From NCBI GenBank assembly GCA_036023115.1, contig JAYKKT010000079.1, forward strand, positions 14,251,501-14,315,500: a stretch of 64,000 nt of DNA. Reading direction: 5' to 3'. Positions 53,986 to 64,000 of this stretch are shown here, one piece after another. The notes under the pieces were generated by a model, which did not search any database, was not told where the DNA came from, and saw only the letters and a list, made by a program, of their open reading frames with translations. This DNA is from Brasenia schreberi. Taxonomy: Eukaryota > Streptophyta > Magnoliopsida > Nymphaeales > Cabombaceae. The translations under genes were made by a program, and so were the position numbers. Every line of letters begins with the position of its first letter. Positions within the stretch are counted from its first letter, which is position 1.

Positions 53986-54536
53986 TAGAGATATAGGTGT
54001 TTCTTTAAGCCTTTGTGTTTCTATCATAGAGTTTGTCTCGAGTTTCAGAGTTAGGGACTTCATTGATTTAATTGTATATATACACAAATTCAATAACCAA
54101 AACAAAAATAGTCTAGTAATCTTCACACCTAGTCCTATCTCAGGTAAAAGTTTGAAGATTTTGGGAGATCCGAGGACTACTAAAAAATTAGAAAAATCTG
54201 TACGTAAAAACAAAACCTATTTCTGTTTTTCAGGATTGAATTTGATTTTGTCAATAGAATAAACTCACGATTTTGACAAACTTGTTTAGATCGAAACTCA
54301 ATTTTGAAAACTTTTTGGATCTTAAAGTGATCTTTCAAGCATCTAGACTGACCCTTGAGTAGGTTTGTCAAAAAGGCCTATGGCAAAAAATACTCACTAG
54401 TCCACATTCACCCAAGAAGTCAAAAATCAAATTAAACTTTACAAGTTTTAGAAAACTTAGTGGCACGATCGCGCACTTGTATTTGTGAGTTGGATTTCGA
54501 GTCTATCCATAAACTTTGGAATTGAATTCTCATCTA
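53986..54536 (+). mobile_element. Partial Tat LTR (3' side)
   Basis: Direct repeat of 52132-52698, for example TTTCTTTAAGCCTTTGT, and ending GAATTCTCATCTATAG. It begins in the middle of the LTR, so the gag-LTR junction is a deletion breakpoint. Confidence 0.8.
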
Positions 54537-54769
54537 TAGTATGAAAGAACTATTAGTTGATGCCATGAACCTTTGTATTTCTAGTCCACCTTTTAAGAAT
54601 ATAATGATTTAGCAACTGATAAACACACTCAACTCTAAACACTGTCAATTAATGAGCACATATAATACGTGCATTATTCTAAATTTGACATTTGCAAGTA
54701 GACAATTCTTGACTACTTTGTATGTATGTAATGGAATAAACTATTTTTGTTTTATCGCTTCAGATATGG

Positions 54770-56340
54770 ATCACTTAATATCTACTCATGGCATCATAAA
54801 AAAGTATAACCTTAGCATGAAAAATAGTAGTTTTAAGAAATTGTTCTTGACATTTTTTAAATAATGTCGGAGTATAAACGTCTCGCATATGTGCGAGCAA
54901 TGGACTATCAAATGCACATGCTTTAACCCCATCTCTCATTTGAAAATCATATAACTTTTCTTGATACCGATGTACTTTAAGCACATCATCAAATTTCTTC
55001 ATGAAGAGACCCAATGGAGTACTAAAATCAAACCAACTCGAGAACATGGCATTCTTACTTTCACTGCATTGGATTGTAGTCATTGTTGGGTGTAAAAATA
55101 TCAAGAGAGTAATGAGAAGCCCAAGACTCATGACTTGACCAAAGATCAACCACCTACTTTGTCTCATGCATCTTAGAAAACATTTCTATCATCTCATGTT
55201 ATTTTTCCTCAAATTCCTCTTCGCTCTCTAAGTATCGAACCATTCGCTCCATTTCTCTTGAAAATTATGATATTATATTTATAAGCCATGAAGATGTTTC
55301 GGAAATTTTTGTGTTATATGCCATATACAAAATGATGAATTGTATTTAGAAATACTTGCCCAATTACAATTTTTATAGCCAGATCTTGATCAGAAAAATA
55401 ACGACAGGAGCTTAATCACCCATAGCTTTCAACCATTCCTTAAACAACCACACGAAAGAGTCTATTTTCTCATCCCCAAGCAATGCATATCTAAGTAAAA
55501 TCGATTGACTATGGTGATTTACACCAGTAAAAGGAGGAAAAGACATGTCATATTGATTTTTCATATATGTTGTGTCAAATGAAATGACATCACCAAAATA
55601 GTAATAGTATTCTTGAGTTGTACCATCCACCTAAAAACAGTTGTATACCTTATTCTTTTCATCGATTTGAATGGCACAATAGAAGTTTGCATCTTCTATA
55701 TTTTTTGTTCAAAGTATTCCAAAGCACTCTGCCAATCAATCTCTCAGTAACTCATAGATAACTATATACATCATGCTTAGTGAAAGGCACATATTGGATG
55801 CCATCATCAACTGGTATAATGTTAATTATCATATGCTTTTAATCTAACCCTTAAAAAATTATCAACCATCATCTGCTTGCTTGGAGAGGTCAATCCTCTT
55901 GTTGACCTATGCATATTAAACTTTGAAGTAGATTGCAAGTAGTGATTATAGATTGGATCAAGTTTATGCAAAACTCATTTCTTTTTCTTTTGACATAAAA
56001 CATCACTCCTACTGTGCAACCACATCTCCTAGCAACTTTTTTCTTCTTCACATTACTTTTCTTATCCTTAGGTTCTTGCTTACAATATGTAAATATTATC
56101 CAACAAATTTATCCATCTCTATCTTTTCTTAAGGTATGTTTACATACAATGAATCCCCCATTCTAGCATAAGTTATAAAAATTAAATGCTTCATTATATA
56201 TTTCAAACTCCATGTCTACATAGGGTATACATTATAAGGGTACAATTGGGATGCACTTTGTTAGCTGCTTTGTAGGATTATTGGGAGAATTATTAAAATC
56301 CAACTCTACTACTTTTTCTTTGCATTATTTCTCATTGATG
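54770..56340 (-). pseudogene. FAR1/FHY3-type MULE transposase, broken
   Basis: On -: the N-terminal FAR1 DNA-binding region with YVDMEFEIYNEAFNFYN (about 56225-56175) and, at about 56030-55870, RRCGCTVGVMFYVKRK and NHYLQSTSKFNMHR. The MULE catalytic domain follows at 55630-55412: YFGDVISFDTTYMKNQYDMS with FTGVNHHSQSILLRYALLGD and SFVWLFKEWLKAM, so the Asp of FDTTY is kept. Then 55167-54775: TTIQCSESKNAMFSSWFDFS, GLFMKKFDDVLKVHRYQEK and THMRDVYTPTLFKKCQEQF-like end. The SWIM zinc finger that should follow is not visible before the Tat insertion. Several frame changes make it non-functional. Confidence 0.85.
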
Positions 56341-56834
56341 CTCCACTACAATCTAACCTTTCATCTACAACACTACTAGAGGAGGCCTTATATCTATAAC
56401 TCATTGATAGTACCACTTGTAGGTATAATCTTCTTAAATGAAAAGAAAAATAATAATATATATTTCTAAAATGTGTCAGCAAATTCAAAGACAAGCCTAA
56501 TATATTACATAGAAATGAAGACAAGCAGGGTATAGAGAAGGGCACAAGTACCGTAGCGATTACTTGACCTATACAAGAAAGATAATGCACCAAGAATGGG
56601 AAACAAAACATTATACAAACACATATATAGTATATATCAAGAGTAAGTCACAAATTGACAAAAAGAACAAAGATTAATAGGCAAGCATTGGCTGAAGAAA
56701 TTCAAACATTTAGTAGTTAATCAAATGGGCAAAAATGAAATCCAAGAAAGATTAATAGTTTAATAAAGAAAGAAGAAGACTACGCAAAAACCTCAAGATC
56801 CCATTAATAAAACATGTTGCCATATTATAAGTCA

Positions 56835-57439
56835 CTTGCTGCAAGACATCAACCAAAAGATGTAGTGCTGCAAGACATCATCCAAAAGGTGGAGTGCATA
56901 TAAACAAAATGAATAATCAAGAAAGGATGATAGAAAAGTTCAAACATTCTCAAAACCCACAAATATTGAAGGATAACACAAGTTAACCAAATACAAAAAT
57001 GTCAAACATTAAGCACTAAGATCAATACCTTAAATCGAAACCCTACCTTCCTAACCTAGAATAAGAGAGAGGACACATGAGGGTAATCCTTCAAGATAGG
57101 AGACAAAAGAGAGAGATACCTTCGTTACTCTGCATACATGTGAGAGAGGACTCATGAGGGACAATGATTGACCATCAACGATGTAAGCTGCTCCTTCATG
57201 ATAGAAGACGAAAGAGAGATACCTCTGTTACCAACATGAGAGAGAGAGATGGTGAGTAGATGTACAGGGGCAGCAAACGTCAAAGAAAGAGAGAGATGGA
57301 AAGCTAATGCATAGCACTAGGACATAAGGATGGTCGGGTATTTATTTGAGATGATGGATGGCCATGGTACAATGAGATGGATGGTTAGGATGTTTAAGAC
57401 AATTTAAACATGATAAGATATACGTAGGGACTATTTTTC

Positions 57440-57479
<40 letters not shown>

Positions 57480-57490
57480 GTATTGTGTGT
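56835..57490 (-). repeat. Right terminal inverted repeat of the MULE
   Basis: Inverted relative of 51289-51836, about 100 bp longer through small duplications. One is the doubled CTGCAAGACATCAACCAAAA / CTGCAAGACATCATCCAAAA phrase at 56838 and 56868. Confidence 0.85.
57440..57480. repeat. (CT)n(TA)n microsatellite in the MULE end
   Basis: About 11 CT and 9 TA units. Confidence 0.95.
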
Positions 57491-58394
57491 GTATGCGCAC
57501 TCTTTCTTATGCAAGTAGTCATCGAATGTCATCTATATGATTTGGTCAGTGAGAAACACGTCATAAATCATCTTATTTTAATGTACAAGCAGTTCTTTGG
57601 AGAGCTTGGATATTCCATTGGTTGCAATGTGACAAAGTCTCAATAAAATGAGCATTTTATATCAAAATCATCGAGTCGAAGATTCTTTTACTGATAAATC
57701 GACCATGTTATAAGTTTCTCCTGTTATGTTAGATGAATTAAAGTAACATGCGTCGGCGAGTTTTCAGCTAAAGGGCTCTGCGTAAATGAACCGAACAGCT
57801 CATAGCTTGGCTCAGTTCAGCTCGTGGTGGGCTCGCTCGTTGTCTGTTCTTAAAACCATACGAGGTTAGTTTCAGCTAGGTCCGGCACATGAAAATTCAT
57901 TAAATAAAATTTTTTTATTTTTCTTTATTCTTACCAAAACCAAGTCCCAATGGTTATTGTATTAGTGCATTTAAGATATATGAAGGGTCTTTTTTTTGTT
58001 TTGAGTTTTTCACTCAGGACGATTATAAGGTAAATATGTAAGGGGCCGTTCAGCTTGGGTGTTTAAGAAATCTCTTTCAACTTGGCTCGGTTCAGCTCAT
58101 GATAAGATGACAAACTATTTGGGACAAACGCTGTTCGTCAATCGGTCGGCAGATATCATCTCTGAATGTCGGTAACAGCCCGCTCAGCAGAGTGCTTTCG
58201 CTATTGGTGTTCTTTCTGATCTCTACACATTTCATTGCACCACCCGAAATTCCCTCTAACCCTACACTACTCCAGTCTTATAGTTTCCATCGCCTGTCCT
58301 GTCTTGGTTGAGCCTTAGGATTTGGCGGTGGACTTGAAAAGCCACCTACAGACGCCTTCATTCTGAACATAAAGTAACAAAATCTTAATCTATA
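57491..58394. other. Spacer with a GAGCTC/GGCTCG-rich dispersed repeat
   Basis: 57760-58110 has TTGGCTCAGTTCAGCTCGTG and a second TTGGCTCGGTTCAGCTCATG, related to 39725-40150. No gene seen. Confidence 0.5.
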
Positions 58395-58580
58395 TCTACA
58401 CCTACCGTAGCTAAAAGTTTAGTTTCAACGAGGGCGCTGCCTAATCTGGTTTGAGAAGGCGGCCCACTGTGCCGGCGAAGCTCTCCCAGTGCTGGTTTTC
58501 TCCGTTTGCAAGACTCAAACTCAAAACCTTGCTCACATGAACAAGCCAAGCATTGGGAAATCAATTTGAAGTCCCTGTTC
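58395..58580 (-). mobile_element. SINE-like element
   Basis: On -: TTGGCTTGTTCATGTGAGCA, then GTTTTGAGTTTGAGTCTTGC (B-box-like) and AAACGGAGAAAACCAGCACT, in an order reminiscent of tRNA-derived SINEs. No target duplication found. Confidence 0.5.
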
Positions 58581-59170
58581 ATACTGAAGAGTGGGGGAAA
58601 ACAGTGAACATATTCAGACATCCACCTTGGTCAAATTCTGAAAAATAAGCAAAGGAATATACCAAACAATCGAATCGTGTGTCACATAAACATAGCATTA
58701 TTTTAAGACGGTGATTACTTTCTAGGTCCACTATCTTTACTTCAATATATATATAGGAAAAGTGGTGAATGCATAAAGTCTTTTGATACATAATTTTATT
58801 AAGAAAATATTTATTGTTCCATCTTTGAGATAAACAAGTAAAGATTTGAATTAAAAGTACCATTATTCATGTGCATTAAATATAAAGTAATCCAAATTTT
58901 TACTGTTGATTTCAATGATCGAAAACTGAAATGTTTTAGTAAGATCATGCAATTTAAATATTATGCATCTACTACTCTCTCTATATGTATATGCTCGCCC
59001 TCCAAACTTATCAATTCCTCACAGCCTCTCTGCCAGTGACTCAGTCTTTTTCAATGGGTTGCAGGCCAAATCCCTGTTTAAGAGAGTTCCTTATTTCTAC
59101 AGCTTCCTCAAGGGCATCTTAATAAGGTTTGACGGTTCGATTCAAACGATAATTGTTACAAAACAAAGGA
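58581..59170. other. Unannotated spacer
   Basis: No gene recognised. Confidence 0.5.
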
Positions 59171-59310
59171 GAATTACTAAGTTTATAAGCACGAAGCGCA
59201 AGAGCTCTCCTCGCTAGGCAGTTCACTGAAAAGGACGTTCCAACAAAAGGTCACAAGTTCAATACCTGGAGTGTGGGTTGGGGTCTGCCAACCTACCCAG
59301 CTTCTTTCTC
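59171..59310 (+). mobile_element. SINE-like element
   Basis: AGAGCTCTCCTCGCTAGGCA then AAAGGTCACAAGTTCAATAC, where GGTCACAAGTTCAATACC is a good B box at about 59248. The tail GTGTGGGTTGGGGTCTGCC is followed by a pyrimidine-rich end. Confidence 0.55.
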
Positions 59311-59744
59311 TTCTTTTTGGGACAAGCGGTCACCAAATGCATAGCCACCTTTTGGTGATTTCCCTTTGATTGTGATCTCTTTATTGCAAGAAAATAATTG
59401 TTTAATGGTTAATTAATTGTTGCTATTGTCCGATAGAATGCTTGCAAAATGATGATTGGCCAGCCTTTTCTTTTCTTTTTTTATTTCTCTTTTTAGCTGT
59501 TGTCTCTGTTTTTGGTCCAACCGTTTGTTCACTTTCAGCTTTAGCTTTAACCAGCAGCTTCCTTTTCCCACTAAGTGGTAACCTCGCAACTGCTTCACGC
59601 CAATCCAAATATTCACAGTTCTTTGAATATGGGATTGATGCATCTTACCAACTAATATGTGACACACATGCAGGTGCATGCATACGCGCAGATATAAACA
59701 CACATCCTTGCGCAATTGTGAACACACATCCAACTTCTACCATC
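59311..59744. other. Spacer next to the truncated copia element
   Basis: No LTR found at the 3' side of the copia remains. Confidence 0.4.
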
Positions 59745-60013
59745 ATTCGCGGCCACCTGGTCAGCCTGTTGGAATGCTGCATGACACCATCATTTAAAAC
59801 ACACTTCTGCTTCAAAGGAGAATGAGCTAAAAAAATTTGTTTCTTAGATTTCAAGGTGACAACACCACCACTCATAAGGAGCACATATCTAATGACTCTA
59901 ATACCCTTAGAATTCTTCACAATCCAGCTAGTATCACTAAATCCTTTTAGAACATAAGGGTGTTTATCGTAATGCAATCGAAGGAAAATAGTTCCCTTTA
60001 CATAGTGAAACAA
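59745..60013 (-). pseudogene. Copia RNase H, N-terminal part
   Basis: LHYDKHPYVLKGFSDTSWIV and RYVLLMSGGVVTLKSKKQIF match the GYSDASW and GGAVSWKSKKQ blocks of copia RNase H. After LAHSPLKQK the conserved EAEF box is not kept, and the frame runs into unrelated sequence. Confidence 0.8.
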
Positions 60014-60209
60014 CCTATTTAAAACTTTTCAATAGGTGGTGTATCAACTCAACTACATAATAAAAACAATATTCAATCATGTATAGTTGGTCAGATACAT
60101 CAAACTACCAATAATTTGATAATATCATAATTGAGACATAAGAATACCATTCTCATTCTTCTACAAAGCCTTTGATGAATCATATGGAGTTTTAATATAT
60201 CTATAGTTT

Positions 60210-60800
60210 TTATATACAAATCTCCTTTAAACTTTCTAAACATAGTGAGATTGAGAAATTACTATAGTAAAACTTTCTTAACATATTAAGCCCTAAAATC
60301 ACATTTGCCATACCCATATCTTTCATCTCCAACTTACTATGTAAGAATAACTTAGTCTCATTTACTATTCTCATATCGAAGCTAAACAATAAAATATCAT
60401 CTATATACAGGCACAAAATTATGAATGTATTATTGACTCACTTGTAGTGGACACACTTATCAACTTATCAAAATCATTACAAATGAAGCCAAAAGATGAT
60501 ATATCACAATAAAACTTTTCATGCCATTGTTTATGAGTTTGTTTCAAGCCATAAAATGATTTAACAAGCTTATACACGTTAGACTCATTCCTACAAGCCA
60601 TAAATTCCTCTAGCTTATTTGTATAAAATTTATCATGGAGTTAACCATGTAGAAAAAAAGTTTTCACATCTATTTTATTGATTGTGAGGTTTTATTTGGA
60701 TGCTAGTACTATAAACACTCAGATTATGGCCATTCGAGAAATAGATATTTAAATAATTTATTCCTTTATTTTGTGTCTATCCCTTGACAAAAAACCTGAT
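60210..60800 (-). pseudogene. Copia reverse transcriptase
   Basis: On -: NKIDVKTFFLHG (about 60690-60655), then LVKSFYGLKQTHKQWHEKFY in 60601-60419, and CLYIDDILLFSFD with the YIDD catalytic box at 60407-60396, followed by LEMKDMGMANVILGLNMLR. Stops separate the pieces. Confidence 0.85.
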
Positions 60801-61080
60801 TTTTTACTTATAGATTGTTCTATCTGTATTAAGTTTCTTTTTAAAGATCCATTTGTAACTCATAATAGAACAATTAGGAAGCAAATCCACCAATTCTCAA
60901 GTTCTATTGGAAATAATTGACTGGATTTCATTATTAATGGCTTCCTTTTAATACTTAACTTCTAGTGAGGTCATAACCTATTAGAAGGTAATAGGGCCTA
61001 CCTTAATATTGGAAGTAACAAAGTTACTTCCAAAATTCTTTGATATCCCAAGTTGTTTACTTCTCCTTAGTTCAGTTATT

Positions 61081-61332
61081 TTATGAGTCATCGTATCTAG
61101 AAATAATAATTTCAGAGTAAGCCCTCACATTTGTCATCATTTTCATGTGATTGGAAATAGAACCACTAGTAATGTAAGGATATCTAGAAGACACATTTTG
61201 AAGAACTCCAATCTTCATTGAAAATACATTCTCAAATAAGGCACAAATAGAGTTAGGGAGCTCATCAATCATGTTGATATCTATGCCAGATACATCATGA
61301 ATTTGTATGCATAATTTGTCTCGACGTAACAC
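61081..61332 (-). pseudogene. Linker between integrase and RT of the second copia element
   Basis: An open stretch of 83 residues in the position of the variable linker. Only position and frame link it to pol. Confidence 0.4.
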
Positions 61333-61632
61333 AAAAATATAGTATTTAATGTTTTAGGTCATAATTTATTTCTCTTGTTTTTATGATTGAATACTTTTGC
61401 AAGACACTCCAAACTTTGATATATTTAATACTAGTCTTTCAACCTTTTCAAAACTCAAAAGCACTATTTTTCTTATGCTTATGCAAATTTCTATTAAGAA
61501 TATGACAAGACATATTTAGAGCATGCCCTCATATATAGGTAGGTAACCTAAAACTTTGAAGTAAAATATTTATCGTGGTCATATCTTCCATTCAACTATC
61601 CTATTAGATTGAAGAGAATAGGAAGTATTAAC

Positions 61633-61990
61633 CTAAAAAACAATAACATTGTTTTTATAGTATTCTTGAAAAAGGTTTGAGATATAATCTGCTACCTTAT
61701 AAAACCTTAATCGTTTAAGTACTTTGTCAGTTTTGGTTTGTACCTTATTTATAAAGATTTGAAATTTTTTTAAGACTTCATCTTTATTTTTAAGCAAATA
61801 AATATAATAGTATTTACTGTAATTGTCAATAAACATGATAAAATATCTTTTATTATCTCCGATTATTATTCTATTGAATTCACAAATGCCGGTGCACTCC
61901 AAATTCAAAATTTTGGATTTCCTATCAAGTGAATGAAAAGGTGTCCTTAATTATTTTGCTTGCACACAAATATCACATTTATGTTTTCTA
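61633..61990 (-). pseudogene. Copia integrase core
   Basis: YFIMFIDNYSKYYYIYLLKN and KDEVLKKFQIFINKVQTKTD match the integrase core start. The following RSD box is degraded (LRFYKVADYIS). The zinc-finger part (CDICVQAK at about 61965) is upstream. Confidence 0.8.
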
Positions 61991-62449
61991 TCTATAATTG
62001 GTTTAGGAAAGAGATTTAACTTCATCATTCTTTTATGAAATCAAATTAACATGACCCAACATAGAATACCACTGAGGATATTTTGACAAATCATTGAAAT
62101 ATACCTAACTCCTTGAAGAGTAAGGACCTTTTCCAAAGGAAGCTTCGGATCCACACGTCCTTCGCTCTTAAACTCAGCAGTCAAATTATCTCCTAATATC
62201 ATAGTCTTGTCATAGACGACCTAATAAGATACAAATAAAGACTATTTAGCACAATCATTTACATTTGCCTTAATGGTCATCATGTTGACTATAACTCCTT
62301 TAGTGACCGAAAGTTTCTTAGCTTTTTTTTTAGAAATAGTCCCTAGCCCAATCTACAACCTAACAACACAGCAAATACAATTTATTTTTAGCTTTTTTTG
62401 GATCTTGGCATATAGTTTGTATTTTCCTATTTTCTCTTAAGATCACTAG

Positions 62450-62700
62450 GTTATTTTCTTCCAATCATAAGGTTTACCCTAGGAGTGCTATTAATAGGCA
62501 TGATGGGTTTGTAGCTTTTATGATCTTCCTCTATTGCAATGTCTATCATGCGATCATCGAGAGCCATTTTACCCTTTTTATGCTTGAGATCTAAGCCAAA
62601 ACCCTCCCAAGACTTAGAAAAATTCTCAATAATAGATATAACACTAAATTGATCAAGAAGCTCAATCTCGACTTCCTTCACACCATCACATAAAAACTAA
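62450..62700 (-). pseudogene. gag: Copia gag remnant
   Basis: LDQFSVISIIENFSKSWEGF and ALDDRMIDIAIEEDHK match a late part of plant copia gag, where ILxSLPxSW and LTLEEL-type phrases stand. The zinc knuckle is not visible. Confidence 0.6.
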
Positions 62701-63100
62701 AACTTATCGGCCTTTTCAGTCATAGATTTCTCCACTACCATTTGGTACTTCAAAAACTTGGCCTTGAAATACTTTTCAAGACCAAAGTCTTCAGTATTAT
62801 ATTTATGATCCAAGACAACTCACAAATCTTTTATTATCGTAGAAGGGAAAGATCTATAAACATCAAACAATGCATTCATTATTGCTGATAAGATATAATA
62901 ATGGTAGAAAGTGTTCTTTTTTCATTCGACAATTTATCTGAGCTTATAGGGCCAGTATCATGAGCCAGAAAACAATCTGACTTGATAAATGTATGTAACC
63001 CTAACATGGTGAACCAAATTTTTACATGGTGATGTCATATTTAAAGTAAGTACTAACAAACCTTTTCGGCATCAAGGTCAGATTGACCTTCGGTCACAAG

Positions 63101-63412
63101 GTAGCAATTGGAGACATGTTAACTATGGATAATGATTTCTCTAAGATTGTTGAAACAAACTGTAAGATTACATACATAAATACTCAATATACAATAATCG
63201 TAAATATGTACTATTTTTCTAACATAAAACACAAGTAAATAATAGTCAGAAATGAAGAACTTATCTGTGTAAGTCGCCTTTGCGAACTTACCTTAAAGAA
63301 ATCAGTGTCCCACGATAGAGTATGTATAGGCACCTACAATATTTTTCCAAAATAAAATACACACATTAGAGAAGCATGTATCTTGCTTGAGTCATTCTCG
63401 ATTGTACCTAAG
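63101..63412. other. Spacer between copia remains and the last LTR
   Basis: Probably copia leader or LTR remains. No pairing sequence exists in the window. Confidence 0.35.
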
Positions 63413-64000
63413 TGTAGATGTGAAAATTTTATTCCAAAGCCTATGTAGAGACTTGAAATAAACTTATCAACCAACTTCATTTTTGCGTGAGCGTACTAGC
63501 TAGTTTCTATAACTACTAATGTTGTAAATCTAACTTTATGAGGCAATTGTAGCTAAGCGGGATCTTTTCACCTTACGCCTTCTTGAATCGATCATCAAGA
63601 GTCAACCTAGATGCTATGATGTTTTATTTGTACTTATGTATATTTCCAAAATTCACTTTGGAAGATGGTTTTGAATCAAATCAAACTCGTGCACTTAGTG
63701 TAGGGATTGAAGATTTTCAAGTTTTGAAAAACAGAAACTGGTGCTTTTTTCAAACCTTTTTTCTGAATTTTTCTGGGTGACTTAGATCTCTCCAAAATTC
63801 AAGAAAACTTCACAGAACATAGAATTGCAGATTCTAAACCTATTTTTATTTTGTACTTTGGTGTTGTGGATTTGCAGAATTAAATCTGGAACATACCACT
63901 ACTTAGGTATTTCAGGATATTCACACAGAGGCCTAAAGAAACCTCTTTATCTTGGTGCACAAAACTCCAAATTATATGATTTTAGTCTTGTTAAAAATAT
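63413..64000 (-). mobile_element. Tat LTR, reverse orientation, cut by the window end
   Basis: TGTAGATGTGAAAATTTTAT opens it, followed by the U5 block with TTCTTGAATCGATCATCAAG (63581) and phrases matching 10640-10780. At least 588 bp are visible. The 65-residue frame inside is not a gene. Confidence 0.85.

Larger units (their letters stand above)
51845..54536 (+). mobile_element. Tat LTR-gag-LTR fragment nested in the MULE
   Basis: LTR 3' part (51845-52698), PBS (52704-52721), leader, gag (about 52980-53985) and a second LTR 3' part (53986-54536), all in + sense. Both LTR pieces lack U3 and TATA, and pol is absent. This parallels the gag-only copy at 10184-15613. Confidence 0.8.
51289..57490 (-). 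mobile_element. Mutator-like element (FAR1/FHY3 type) with long terminal inverted repeats
   Basis: About 51289-51836 (547 bp) and the reverse complement of about 56835-57490 (655 bp) align along their length, beginning CATACACACAC on both sides. Between them, on the - strand, are remnants of a FAR1-type MULE transposase. The termini contain CT/TA/CA runs that blur the ends, and no matching target duplication could be seen. A Tat LTR-gag-LTR fragment (51845-54536) lies directly inside the left repeat. Long inverted repeats plus this transposase are characteristic of MULEs. Confidence 0.85.
59745..63100 (-). mobile_element. Second Ty1/copia element, older, without recognisable LTRs
   Basis: On the - strand: gag remnants (62700-62450), integrase (61908-61633), linker, RT (about 60780-60210) and RNase H (60013-59745), in copia order. 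Frames are short and full of stops, and no paired LTRs, PBS or target duplication could be found. The RNase H part breaks off near 59745. It is much more decayed than the copia element at 28412. Confidence 0.8.

Noticed and set aside
36265..59310. True tRNA genes at the A/B-box-like sites
   Set aside because: None folds into a cloverleaf by eye; they are SINE heads or chance matches.
59442..59825. 127-residue frame on the + strand with a hydrophobic start resembling a signal peptide
   Set aside because: It runs through the antisense of copia RNase H; the overlap with real homology on the other strand makes it a shadow.

Overview
This is eukaryotic nuclear DNA, almost certainly from a seed plant and probably an angiosperm. 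The evidence is Ty3/gypsy elements of the Tat/Ogre type (two RNase H domains), a chromovirus-like gypsy element, Ty1/copia elements, a Mutator-like element with a FAR1/FHY3-type transposase, tRNA-derived SINEs, and a proline-rich extensin gene with an Ole e 1 domain. I find no intact, expressed-looking protein gene. Every coding segment carries stops, frameshifts or deletions. The window reads as a gene-poor, transposon-rich intergenic or heterochromatic region.

Layout. 1-10183: 3' part of a decayed Tat-type gypsy element on the + strand (gag, protease, RT, RNase H, second RNase H, integrase). Its integrase is split by a 3.35-kb solo LTR with a perfect 5-bp target duplication (5066-8429). 10184-15613: a reverse-strand gag-only relative with an LTR at each side. 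15614-19113: the 3' end of a second + strand Tat element and its LTR. 19114-24530: a chromovirus-like gypsy element, itself interrupted by another Tat LTR. 24531-27470: unidentified decayed sequence with a 37-bp direct repeat. 27471-27691: a near-perfect foldback MITE. 28407-33964: a structurally complete Ty1/copia element on the - strand (LTRs, PBS, PPT, TSD aagta) whose RT is partly deleted.

33965-51288 is less dense in transposons. It holds a SINE with a 15-bp target duplication, a second SINE copy, a U6 snRNA-like sequence, many CT/TA/CA microsatellites, and an extensin/Ole e 1 gene on the - strand (42700-45715). That gene keeps its two-exon layout but is frame-broken, and it has a second decayed copy of exon 2 inside its intron. 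51289-57490 is a Mutator-like element with 0.5-0.65-kb terminal inverted repeats and a decayed FAR1-type transposase; a Tat LTR-gag-LTR fragment is inserted in it. 59745-63100 is a second, older copia element on the - strand, and 63413-64000 is the start of one more Tat LTR.

One Tat LTR family recurs about eight times, in both orientations, and its nesting explains most of the architecture. The LTR body evolves very quickly (2.0 to 3.4 kb, with private tandem repeats), while a short block around GGGTTGTATTAATGGAGC and the U5 end stay recognisable in most copies. I see no undescribed enzymatic system. The most unusual items are the U6-like gene, the exon-2 duplication in the extensin locus, the palindrome-within-palindrome MITE, the U3 repeat cluster in the long solo LTR, and the SINE family.
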